A DNA stretch of 64,000 bases. Origin: Cephalotrichum gorgonifer (taxonomy: Eukaryota; Ascomycota; Sordariomycetes; Microascales; Microascaceae). The position numbers and the translations under genes were made by a program. The stretch is from positions 3,724,337 to 3,788,336 of the forward strand of contig ONZQ02000001.1 in the NCBI GenBank assembly GCA_900312665.1, written 5' to 3'. The first letter of the stretch is position 1, and every line of letters starts with the position of its first letter. Of this stretch, positions 46,311-55,858 are shown one piece after another. The notes under the pieces are model-generated. The model saw only the letters and a list, made by a program, of their open reading frames with translations, was not told where the DNA came from and did not search any database.

Positions 46311-48056
46311 ACGTCGTCAGGACTTTGTAAGGTTGGCTGTTGGTAACGTCGGTGCCATGAATAGGTTTTCTCATGTAGGGTAGATACCCCCTCCTGTATC
46401 ATAACGTCACATCTTTATTTTCACGCCGAGATCTCTCCCCCCCTACCCTACTCAGCCCGTCGTGATGACTCTCCTCCCTCCAACCCTGTCCCACTCAACT
46501 TGATGGGTTTTCCGAGCTGCTTCTTCGTCTTCCCCCCTCCTCACGTGGGGGTGATTTTGACATTTCTCGGGATCTTGTCGTTAGCTACTCTGTTTGGCTA
46601 GTCTTTCTTATTCCTGTCAAGGTGTGTAATGCAAGAGCCTCCGACCTACGGTGTCGTCGAGGCGAGGACGTGGCATTGCGAGGATTTCCCTTTTCTTTTG
46701 TTTTTCCCTCCTCTTGGCGTTTATTATCAAAAGCTCGGTTCTGGTCTTTCTTTTTTTTCTCTGTGGGTTCTGTATGCGTCCTCTCTCTGTGTTGGAGAGG
46801 ATGGATTGGTGGGCGGGGGTTTAAACAAGTACTTTTTTTTTTTTTTTTTTTTTTGGCAAAGTTAGTTGTTTTTACAATCGGTGCCCTTATTTTGTCACCC
46901 ATTTCTTCTTTGCTTTTATAACGTGATACTTATTTTCGTGAAGTTAAAATGCTGGTGTGGCCAAGATGCTAGCTGGGAGACCTAGGGGGATATGTGCATC
47001 TTGCTCTCTTCTGGAGCATGAGACGTACTTTCTCCTACCTAGTTCGTAGAAACACGTAGGGGAAAGGCAATAAAGGCGCAGGGAGGAGAACATGAAGGCG
47101 GAAGGAAGAGCCTGTACATCCCATCTGGTGGCATAGCTACGAGGTGGGCATACGCACTTGGGATAGAGAGTCCCGAGTTGGGAGGTTCGGAGGAGGGTAT
47201 CAAGCATGTCACAGAGCAGGGAAACGCGATTTTTAACGTTTGGCACTTTTATATTACATGTATTTGTGTGATGAGGGGGCTGGACTGGAATGAACAAATC
47301 GGCAACTTATGAATGGGCATGGCGGCCCCAAAAACAAGAAGCTGTAGGCGGCCACCCTCCTTTCCTTCCCCCACCACCCTTTACCCAGGATCTATTACTC
47401 AGGTCTCATTCTCACGAGGTGTGGCCGCACTTGCGATTTGGGGAGCTGCAACGAAACGTAAAACAAGCAGAGGGACGGCCTGAGATGGGCCGTATCAAAT
47501 TCTTGTGAGCCGCGCCCGATATGGTGGGCAGAGTCGCCAACCTCGACCGAGACCGATGAGGATCACACATCCCCTTTCCACTGCATTGTTCCTCGAAGGG
47601 CGAGAAGGGTCGAGAGAGGTAAACGCAATCCTGCAGGATGATGATCCCGCCCCCGATTCCAACGGCAAGAGACCAAACCCCGTCCCGCCTCCGCGGGGGG
47701 GCTGACACGGGGCGAGTTGAGCCACAAGGTGAATCATAAGTCTCTTGGTATGACGTCGCTAGCTTTCCATAGCTATCGTACACATACCGGGTATCTCGGG
47801 TCTAAAAGTAACCGGCCGCCCTTATATCCCCCGGGGCAGGCACGTCCAATCTCTTGCCTTTCTTCTTCTTCTTCTTCTTTTTGTTCGTTTGGCACAACTT
47901 GAGGATGCTGACACCAAATTACTTCCCCAAACCGGGGCCAAGTTCAAGGGGTTTCCTTCGTTTATAAAAACAAAAAAAAAGCACGTCCCACTCGTCCCCA
48001 CGGGCAAATTCTGATCGGAATCGAATCAAATCGTACCAGTCTTTCTTTCCCCCTCC
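46311..48056. other. convergent 3' intergenic region with poly-T run
   Basis: 1.7 kb between the stops of FKBP (+) and TFIIB (-). It contains an uninterrupted run of 22 T at 46833-46854 and a TTC microsatellite near 47862-47880. No gene is supported. Confidence 0.6.
46833..46854. repeat. 22-base poly-T tract
   Basis: Homopolymer run downstream of the FKBP gene. Length may be affected by sequencing error. Confidence 0.9.
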
Positions 48057-49118
48057 TTAGCTCATGGGGAGGTTGTCCATATTGCCCTTGCCCTTCTCGA
48101 GCCACTCGGGCTCCACCAGCTCGGCCCTGGCCTGGTACAGGAAGCGGTAGGCCGTCCTGATGGTGCCGTCGCTGACGCCCGCCACCTGCGCGATCTCCCT
48201 CGAGGTCTTGGGCTGGCCCATGAGGTGGGAGGCCATGTAGATGCACGCGGCGGCGACGGACAGCGGCGAGCGGCCGGCGAGGTCGGCGACGGCGTTGGTC
48301 TTCTTGGCCAGCTCGCGCGACGTGTTCTCAATGATCTGGGTGTTGTCGAAGTTGATGCGCGAGCAGTAGCGGGCGCACAGCGACTCGGCGCTCGTGGACC
48401 CCGTGTTCTCGTAGCCGCCGGCGCTCGCGACGCCGACGCCGATGTCCTCCATCTTCTGCTTCTGCAGGAAGGCCTCGAGCAGCTTGAAGACCTTGCCGAT
48501 GTCCTTCTTGCCGACCTTGGTGAGCATGTGGATCTCGCGGAAGGTGCGGCCGACGCCGGCCTGGCGGCAGGCGATGAAGATGCAGCCGGCGATGATGGCG
48601 TCCTGGGGCTTCCCCTTGAGGGCCTTCTTCTCCTCGGTGAGCTTGAAGATGTGCTTGGCGGTCTCGGAGATGTGCTTCGGGATGTGGATGACGTCGCAGT
48701 AGGTGCTGATCTCCTTGTAGGCCTGCAGCAGGGTCTTCGTGGTCTTGTCCTGGCCGGAGGCGTTGTTCTGGAGGCGGGCGAGGTTGCGGCTCTGCCTGCC
48801 GTCGGCGGCGCCGATGCTCGTCTCGAGCTGGGAGCCGTTGAGGAGCGGGTTCGCGGAGTCTCCGACACGCGAGGGGTCGTCGCCGTTCTGGTCGTCGTTG
48901 GCGAAGCTGCGCCACTCGGAGCGGACGTCGACGATGCGGTTGTCGAGGACGAGGCCGCACGAGTCGCAGACGATGTCGCCGGCCGAGTACTCTTCCTTCA
49001 AGTTCGGCGGGTACTCCCTGCAGTCCGGGCACATGAGGATGTTGTTCAGGTCCTCGTTGAACTCGGTGCTCCCTTCCCCGTTTGTGTTTCTGGTGGTGTT
49101 GCCCAGCGAGGGATCCAT
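48057..49118 (-). CDS. sua7: transcription initiation factor TFIIB
   Basis: RNA polymerase II general transcription factor that bridges TBP-bound promoter DNA and the polymerase. Intronless; 353 residues. The N-terminal zinc ribbon uses Cys30, Cys33, Cys51 and Cys54 (CPDC...CDSCG). The B-reader/linker follows with the conserved SEWRSFAND segment. Two cyclin-like repeats occupy about 125-215 and 235-335. The first contains AGCIFIACRQAGVGRTFREI and the second AAACIYMASHLMG with SREIAQVAGVSDGTIRTAYR, both near-invariant in TFIIB. The start at 49118 is the first Met giving the standard N-terminal length. An upstream in-frame Met at 49214 would add 32 Ser/His-rich residues not seen in the family. 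It is divergent from the ASNSD1-like gene, with a compositionally odd block in between. Confidence 0.96.
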   Translation of the reverse strand: MDPSLGNTTRNTNGEGSTEFNEDLNNILMCPDCREYPPNLKEEYSAGDIVCDSCGLVLDNRIVDVRSEWRSFANDDQNGDDPSRVGDSANPLLNGSQLETSIGAADGRQSRNLARLQNNASGQDKTTKTLLQAYKEISTYCDVIHIPKHISETAKHIFKLTEEKKALKGKPQDAIIAGCIFIACRQAGVGRTFREIHMLTKVGKKDIGKVFKLLEAFLQKQKMEDIGVGVASAGGYENTGSTSAESLCARYCSRINFDNTQIIENTSRELAKKTNAVADLAGRSPLSVAAACIYMASHLMGQPKTSREIAQVAGVSDGTIRTAYRFLYQARAELVEPEWLEKGKGNMDNLPMS

Positions 49119-49460
49119 GGTTGCGGCGGGGTGGCGTGAGGTGGACGAAGAAGGGCCGTGGTGAGATTTGTCACGCTTTGATTCGATTCGGTTCGCTGGA
49201 TCTAACAGATACAATGCTCCCGTAAATGAAATGCTTTAAGGACTGGGAAGAGGGAAGGGGTGCAGGGGAAGAGAAGAGAAGCCGTCGCGAGACCGGCCGG
49301 TGATGTAGGGGAGAAGAGAGTGCGGAGAGATGGACCAGGTATGGCCTAGGTGGGGGAGAAGTTAAAGGAAATAGCGTTGTCAGATTCGAGATTCTTGGTT
49401 CTTGGCCGAGGCAAATGTTCAGGCAGGCGCACACCACTCGCCTTGCTCAGCCTTACTCTA

Positions 49461-50047
49461 CAGTGGGGCTTAGATACTATGTACAATGTAATTCCCAGGT
49501 GGTAGGTGCTGCACATTTTAGTGGATAGAGCAGAGGCTTGGCTTGAGTCACCTGCCACATCGATGCAAGTATCAGCTGAGACAGCACTCACCATACTTGG
49601 ACTTGGGGGCTGGACTCTTAATAATGCAGAGTTTCAACATTTGAATAAAGAGTCTAGTAGAAAGGCCATACCAACACCTTTAATCATGTGAGAAAAGCAG
49701 CAAACTTCACACTATAATGGGCAAGGGGTTAGGTTCTTGTTTCTTTTATGTAATTCATGGAGACAGAGCACAAAGCCCAGTCCCAGGAAGGATACTAGAC
49801 TGCACAGAAAGTGAGGCACCGTCTTTCCTATCATTGACATTGATGGGGAGAAGTGGAATTCCAGATTTGTCACCTTTTGCCATCATCAAAGAACATACCA
49901 GTAGTATATGCAAGTTCTAGTCTGTCGTAGACAGGTGCACCTTCTTCCACTGAGGATTAGCGACGGAGAGAGAGCACAGTGTTACAGTTCTCAAAATCTA
50001 CAGTATTACAGTACCATATAGAGCACCCATTATGGGGTCCACTCACT
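49461..50047. mobile_element. putative non-autonomous pogo/Tc1-like element or foreign insertion
   Basis: The block is sharply different from its surroundings: I count only five CpG in 49441-50040, against four in the 60 bases just before. Read inward from the right end, the sequence starts GTGAGTGGACCCCATAATGG, which looks like a pogo/Tigger-type terminal repeat. The left end (CAGTGGGGCTTAGATACTAT) shares AGTGG and a later TATGTAC-TGTAAT-like stretch with it, so the terminal repeats are at best degenerate. A TA dinucleotide lies just outside each proposed end, as Tc1/mariner elements require. No transposase remnant is recognisable. CpA remains common, so RIP does not explain the composition. 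Ends and class are tentative. Confidence 0.35.
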
Positions 50048-50070
50048 AACCCTCCAAATTCTATCCACTC

Positions 50071-50112
50071 ATGTCTGGAGCGCGAGGACGTCTAGTCTCC
50101 CAGGCGCGGTAG
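50071..50112 (+). other. upstream open reading frame, 13 codons
   Basis: ATG to TAG encoding MSGARGRLVSQAR, ending 76 bases before the ASNSD1-like start. It acts as a uORF only if transcription begins upstream of 50071, which is not known. Confidence 0.35.
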
Positions 50113-50188
50113 CTACAAGTATTTAATCCTCGCGTCAGGAATACCTCGAAGTGACTCGGGCAGACAAGGCTTCTACCAGCCAGCTTCG

Positions 50189-52234
50189 ATGTGCGGAATC
50201 TTCGCTTCCGTCAGCAGACGCAAGCATCTTCCGCTTTCCGCAGCTCTCCAAGAATATCTCGCCAACCGGGGACCGGACCACACTGGAAATGTGCTCAAGA
50301 CCATCAACCCGAGCCCGGACGACCCCGAGCTCTGCCTCTACCTGACCTGCGTTTCCACGGTGCTGTCCCTCCGAGGACAGGGCGTCACCCCCCAGCCGCT
50401 GGTTAGCCAGACAGCGGGCTCTATCCTCTGCTGGAACGGCGAGGCATGGAAGATCGAGGGCCACGCCGTCGCCGGTAACGATGGCGCGAGGGTGCTAGCA
50501 GCCCTGGAGTCCGCCGTCGGCCTCGAGGCTACCCTGGACGTGCTCCGCGCCGTAGAGGGGCCCTTCGCCTTCATATACTATGACCCGCGCGACGGAGGCC
50601 GCATCTACTTTGGCCGCGACCGACTGGGTCGTAGGTCGCTCCTCGTCCATGACCAGGGCGACTTGATCTTGTCCAGCGTCGCCGACCCGGGCCTTGATGG
50701 CTGGGCCGAGGTGGAGGCCGACGGGGTATACGTCTTGGACGTGGGAAGTCTGGGCGGTGATGTGCATGCCGGGACTATCACAATGCGCATGGCTGAGCGG
50801 CACGGCTGGCTGCCCGCGGGTTACGAGGACTACGTGAGTTGCTGCCCTTGCAGATCGTGTGTACCGTACATTTGCAGACAGCGGCGCGCTCTTGCTTACC
50901 ATGGGAGTTGAAGATGTCTAATATAGGATTATTCAACACCACGCTGCCGCCCGACCAACGTCGGCCCCGGTATCCGGAGTCTCAATCCGTCGAGTCTCTT
51001 CGGGAGCACCTTGTTCGCTCCTTATCTCTCCGGGTCCTCAACGTTCCTCGGCCACACTTGGACGCGGCGCACCCGGTGGACACGAGGATTGCTGTCCTCT
51101 TCTCGGGCGGGCTAGACTGTACCGTTGTCGCCCGGCTGGCAAGCGAGCTGCTTCCCCCGGACCAAGGAATCGACTTGCTCAATGTGGCGTTTGAGAATCC
51201 GCGAATAGCGGCGACACTGAAGCCTGCGAATGATGATCCGACAGCCATATACGAACTTTGTCCTGACCGCATCACGGGGAGGAAGTCCTTCGGTGAGCTG
51301 TGTAGAGTCTGTCCAGAGCGGCAGTGGCGATTCATATCTGTAAGATACCAAGGCCCATCCCCCAGATCTAGACCTCCGGTGCGGGGAGTTTCGCTCCGAT
51401 CTGCAGGAGAGGAAATTTAACTGGTGCATACAAGGTAAACGTACCATACTCTGAGACCCAGAGCCACAGGAGTCAGGTGGTGGCGCTCATGCACCCACAC
51501 AATACCGAGATGGACCTGTCGATCGCCTACGCTCTCTACTTCGCCGCAAGGGGCCGGGGCCTCGCCGAGACCGCCGCTGAAACCAACCACGCCGCACCCT
51601 ACGAGTATGCCACTACAGCGAGGGTCCTCCTCTCGGGCCTGGGAGCTGACGAGCTGTTTGGCGGATACGTCCGGCACGCCACGGCGTTCTCCCGAAGGGG
51701 CTACCACGGTCTGATCGAGGAGCTTAAGCTGGACGTGGGGAGGCTGGGCAAGAGGAACCTTGGGAGGGATGACCGCGTCATGTCGCATTGGGGTCGGGAG
51801 ATCCGGTTCCCGTTTCTCGATGAGAACCTCGTGAAATGGGCCCTCGAGGCCCCCGTGTGGGAGAAGTGCGACTTCGCAGTGTCCGCCTCTGCCGTAGAAG
51901 GCGAGGATGGCGGAGAGGTTGGGGGCAACGCCGGTGTCGAGCCTGATAAGAGGGTCCTGCGGTTACTTGCCCTGCAGCTTGGGATGGCGTCAGTCTCGGG
52001 TGAAAAGAAGCGAGCGGTTCGTCTGGAGGAGGGCGGTGTCCTCTTTTTTCCTCCCCTTCCTTTTCCTTTTCCCTCGGGCTCTTTCTCCCGGCCATTGCCA
52101 CTGCTCTCTCGGCGTGTGCAGCAACTTTTTTATTCCTTACAGCTAACGTCTCGTATATGTAGATTCAATTCGGCTCGCGGACCGCTAAGATGGAGAGCGG
52201 AAAGATCAAGGGAACACATCTGATCACCAGGTGA
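50189..52234 (+). CDS. ASNSD1: asparagine synthetase domain-containing protein (ASNSD1-like)
   Basis: Four exons, 50189-50833, 50914-51339, 51435-52016 and 52163-52234, giving about 574 residues. The N-terminal class II glutamine amidotransferase domain starts MCGIFA with the nucleophile Cys2, and has NRGPDH and an FGRDRLGRRSLL segment. The synthetase domain holds the ATP-binding SGGLD loop (LFSGGLDCTVVARL), VNVPYSETQSHR, HPHNTEMDLSIA and LLSGLGADELFGGY. It ends with QFGSRTAKMES, the C-terminal signature of ASNSD1 rather than of true asparagine synthetase. No asparagine synthetase activity is established for this subfamily. Splice sites are atypical: the first two introns end in AAG and the last begins GTTCGT. 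The first acceptor is uncertain; a CAG at 50875-50877 is also in frame and would add 12 residues. Confidence 0.88.
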
Positions 52235-54862
52235 ATGAATGGGTTGGAAATGGTGGGTGGCGCGGCCTGCCCACTCCCGGCGTAGTATTTCCATCACCCG
52301 TCCAGGCAACCCGACTTGAATCCCACACGGACCCGTGGGAGAGTGATTACCTGGTTGCGCCTCCCGCGAATCTGAGAGATCTCTGGCGATGATGACACAA
52401 ACAGATACTTCTGAGTTCCGTTCCCGCCGTATATCCCGCCCTCTCTTCCCCTCTACCTATCCGTCTCTCTCACTTCACAGGATGCTGAAACGGGGGGGGC
52501 CCAAGGACGTGTTTTCTGTGTGAGCGGATAACCACTTTTCGTACCCATCGGCCCAGCTCTTGGAGGGAGGCAGGAAGGGGGGAGAAGGATGGGGCGAGAT
52601 GAGTGGACGGGACTGTGACGTCGTAAAAGGCAAGTCTGAGCCTCAGCGTGGTATATTAGGGATGGTGTCTCTGCTATACAGACATTACATTGGAGGGATC
52701 ATACTCTATAGCGGGCCATACAGAATACAATCAACTAGTACCCCTTGCGCTTCTACTTTCGTTTCACAATCTGCACAAATCGGGACCCTATTCTTGGGTC
52801 GCTCTCAATGCACTTCAGCACTCACCCTCTTATGATGCCCCCCGATGTACAATCGACGTCCAACTCCCGTGCCAAACTATAACAAAATGCAAGAACATCA
52901 CCGTCTATCAATCCGCCCATCTTGCGCTTTACGAGTCATACGCGGGGATTAGGAGAATGGGGGGTGGGTGGGCTTTGTCGATGTGTCGAGTTCGCTGCGG
53001 GCATCAACCGAAAGGAAGGGTAACGAGAGGGGCCTGGCGAGAGGGTGAGAGAGACAAGGCGAAGGCAAATTCACCGGGCAACGGGAAAGAATAGAGCGTC
53101 GGCGCTGAGGGACGGGAACGAATGGGAGGCACTACCATGTGCAGGCTTCAAAACGTTTCGTTTTACAGAGTAAGAAAATAACGAGCACTCGAGGATGTTA
53201 GTCTCCCACACAGACGAGAAGGGGGGACGGGCCGGGCACATCTCGCTAGTCGGAGAAAGGAGGATCACCTCACGCGAGTGGTCCCCGATTCTCCCTCCAG
53301 AGAGGTGCAGCATGATATATATAGGGCTTGCCGTGGTAAGTTGGTTGCTGGTAGGCGGTTCATGTACAGCCACGGGCGACTCGGATCATCGTGGGATGCG
53401 GCTCGTTACCGGAGAAGCTGACGAAAAGGAGGGAGGGAAAACGTTCCAGCCCTCGTCAAAGCACTCTCCGGCGCCCAGCCCTGGAAACTAAAAAACCCAG
53501 GTAAGCTCTCAAACCTAAAACCTACCCGTCTCAGACCCTGGTCGCATCAGAGAAGCACGAGCCCCCCCTCCGCCCCCTTGCGAGACGATGAAACCGAGTC
53601 CGATTTCAGGCTGCCGATCAATCGATTCACCCTGCCCATCCCTCGATTTACCCAATTCTCCCACCAAATGGGCGGCCGTCGTCTGCTGGACAATCGTCGA
53701 CGCATCTGTCGTTCAATGTTTGTCGAGACAGACTTTGCGAGTCCAGGGAAATAATTTTCTTGCCCTTTTTACCCTGCCTCTCTTCTTTTTATCCGCTGCG
53801 AACGATGCCTGGGTAAATCCAAAATCCCCCGTATTTTTTTTGTTTATATGATGTGAACGGGAAGGGAAGAGGGAGAGAGGAATAAAGGTGGTGCTGGAAC
53901 CACAGAGGCCGTGATTGCTGTTTCGTTTTGGACGTCATTCTGTCATTCTTTATCTTGGCCGCCTCCGACGCACTGGGTCACTTACACTGATAATGCTGGT
54001 ATCCCGCTGCTTGTGCGGTATCTTTTTTCTATGAGCGAACAAGCACGGATCTGGTCAAGACGTGGTAGCACTCGTCTCATATAGCGCCTCCAGTCCCAAT
54101 TATTCGTTCGGCGTCTCCCCTTTCCCCCCCCTTGTCAGTCCACGTTTAATCCTCTCATACCCGGGTCCCGCTCGGGTGGGAGGGGCGCAAGAGTCCCGTT
54201 CACACCGGAGATCTCACAGTCAGTATGCGCCTCTCGCCTCCCCTCCGCCCCTCCTCCCCCCCCCTTCCGCCTCCTGACGACCCAGGTTTTGCGAGATCAT
54301 CCCACGGAAATCACTAGGTCGGATCTACTGTTTCGTAGGACGGCGCAGGGACCACTTTCTATTCCCTCCCTACCAGCCTTCTCGCCCCCTACTTCGCCAA
54401 GATGATTTGACATCTGCGCCTACTGGGGGAGATCACGTAGTACTGGCACCTGTATCACGTACCCACGTATACTCTAGAGAGGTTACCAGTGTTTCGCAGA
54501 GCCAGCTTTTCTTCCTCTGCGGGAGACATCTTTCTTGTCTCATCATAGACCCGCTCGTGCCCCCTTCCGCCCCAAACCTCGCAACGTCATATAGATAGCA
54601 AGGAGGCCCATGTTCGTCTGTTCTCCCTTCCCTGCCGACAAAACTCTATTTCACTTCCTCACGATCCCTCACCTTGACGGTTTCGAGTCTTCTCTCTCCC
54701 CCCCCCACTATCTGTTTATTCGTTCATGCCTTTAGGATCTTGAGACGAACTTGAGAAAAATACCTGTGCGCCCTGGTAACAGCTCAGCATCAAGCTACCG
54801 GCGAGTCCATACTCGGGCGCTCCCCTCTCCTTCCCTCTTAACACATACCTCCACCCTACGTA
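52235..54862. other. intergenic region, no gene seen
   Basis: 2.6 kb between two plus-strand genes. C/T-rich sequence from about 54230 to 54720 suggests the promoter and 5' UTR of the downstream membrane-protein gene. No supported gene. Confidence 0.6.
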
Positions 54863-55858
54863 ATGTCGTCCTCGACTCCCTCTCCTCCTCTCCCCTTCTC
54901 GCTCACGCCCGCACGCGCACACACGCCGTCCACAATGGAGCGAGCACACAGGCCGCCGCCCCTCACCCTCACCCCGCCGCACTCCCGCCAGTCCAGCATC
55001 TCCAAGACGATATCGGTTAAGGGCGGCTCGCCGGGGACGACGACGATATCCGTCTTCGAGGAGGACGACTGGAACACGGGGCGGTGGGTGACGGCGCTGC
55101 GCGTGCTCTCCGACTTTGGCCACACACTCGTGTGCATCGTGCCCATCCTCATCATGGCCTTCTTCCTCGGCTACGACGGGACCGTCATCAACGACTCTAC
55201 TGGGTAAGTTTTCCCCTTTTCCCTTCACCACCCTACCTGCCTGGCCTCCCATCTTGGGTGGTCCCATCAGGTGGTGGTTCCAAGAGAAGAGGAGAAGAGG
55301 AATGGAACGAAGGAGTCTAACAGCGCATGTAGATCCTCCGCCGTGGTCCTCATAACACTCCTCTCCCTCGACGTCCTACTAGACTTCCAGTCCATAGGCC
55401 GCTACGACAAGATGTGGATGGGCTGGGCGCTAGCGGGCAGGATGCTCCTCGCCCTCGGGTACACCGCCCTCTTCGTGGCATATGTCGCTGTCGGGGGTGC
55501 CTTCCCTGCGGGATACACATACTGGGGGCTCTCGGCCGAGGCCGCTTCGCCCATGGTGTACGTGTTCCTGTGGACACTAGGGTACGTTTCCTCCTCTCTC
55601 TCTCTCTCCCGAGCCCCCAAGCCGTCTCGGCTTTCGTTATTGTTTAAAAACAGAATGCTAACGATGGTGACTTGCAGGATATGGGACTTCGTCTACTGCG
55701 CTATTAGCAGGGTCCAGCTCATCAAGGAGGCCAGGAGGTATCGGAACGCCCTGTTCCCCTCGTATGCGGCCAAGCCGAAGTCGAGGCTTAATACCGCGAG
55801 GGGGTGGGATGTCGAGGGCGCCGCAGCCGTTCCCGGACAGGCGGGTCTCCGGAGATAG
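54863..55858 (+). CDS. four-TM membrane protein of unknown function
   Basis: Three exons, 54863-55203, 55333-55581 and 55678-55858, giving 256 residues. Donors are GTAAGT and GTACGT; acceptors are TGTAG (after a CTAAC branch site) and TGCAG. Split Gly codons at both joins keep frame. The N-terminal 60 residues are Ser/Thr/Pro-rich and look disordered. Hydrophobic spans lie at about 88-108, 115-137, 150-172 and 185-212. The last exon encodes a short basic tail. Residues DDWNTGRWVTALRV before span 1 and IGRYDKMWMGWALAGRMLLAL before span 3 look like conserved loops. I recognise no named domain. A second Met at codon 25 (54935) is an alternative start. The clean splice structure and membrane pattern make it a real gene; its function is unknown. 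Confidence 0.75.

Larger units (their letters stand above)
49119..50188. other. TFIIB/ASNSD1 divergent intergenic region
   Basis: 1.07 kb. The first 340 bases look like ordinary local sequence and should hold the TFIIB promoter. From about 49441 to 50047 the composition changes to an AT-richer, CpG-poor block, described separately. The last 140 bases contain a short upstream open frame (50071-50112) and return to local composition. Confidence 0.6.

Noticed and set aside
48225..49139. 304-codon open frame on the plus strand
   Set aside because: Antisense to TFIIB with Val/Asp/Gly/Leu-biased composition; a shadow of the well-supported minus-strand gene.
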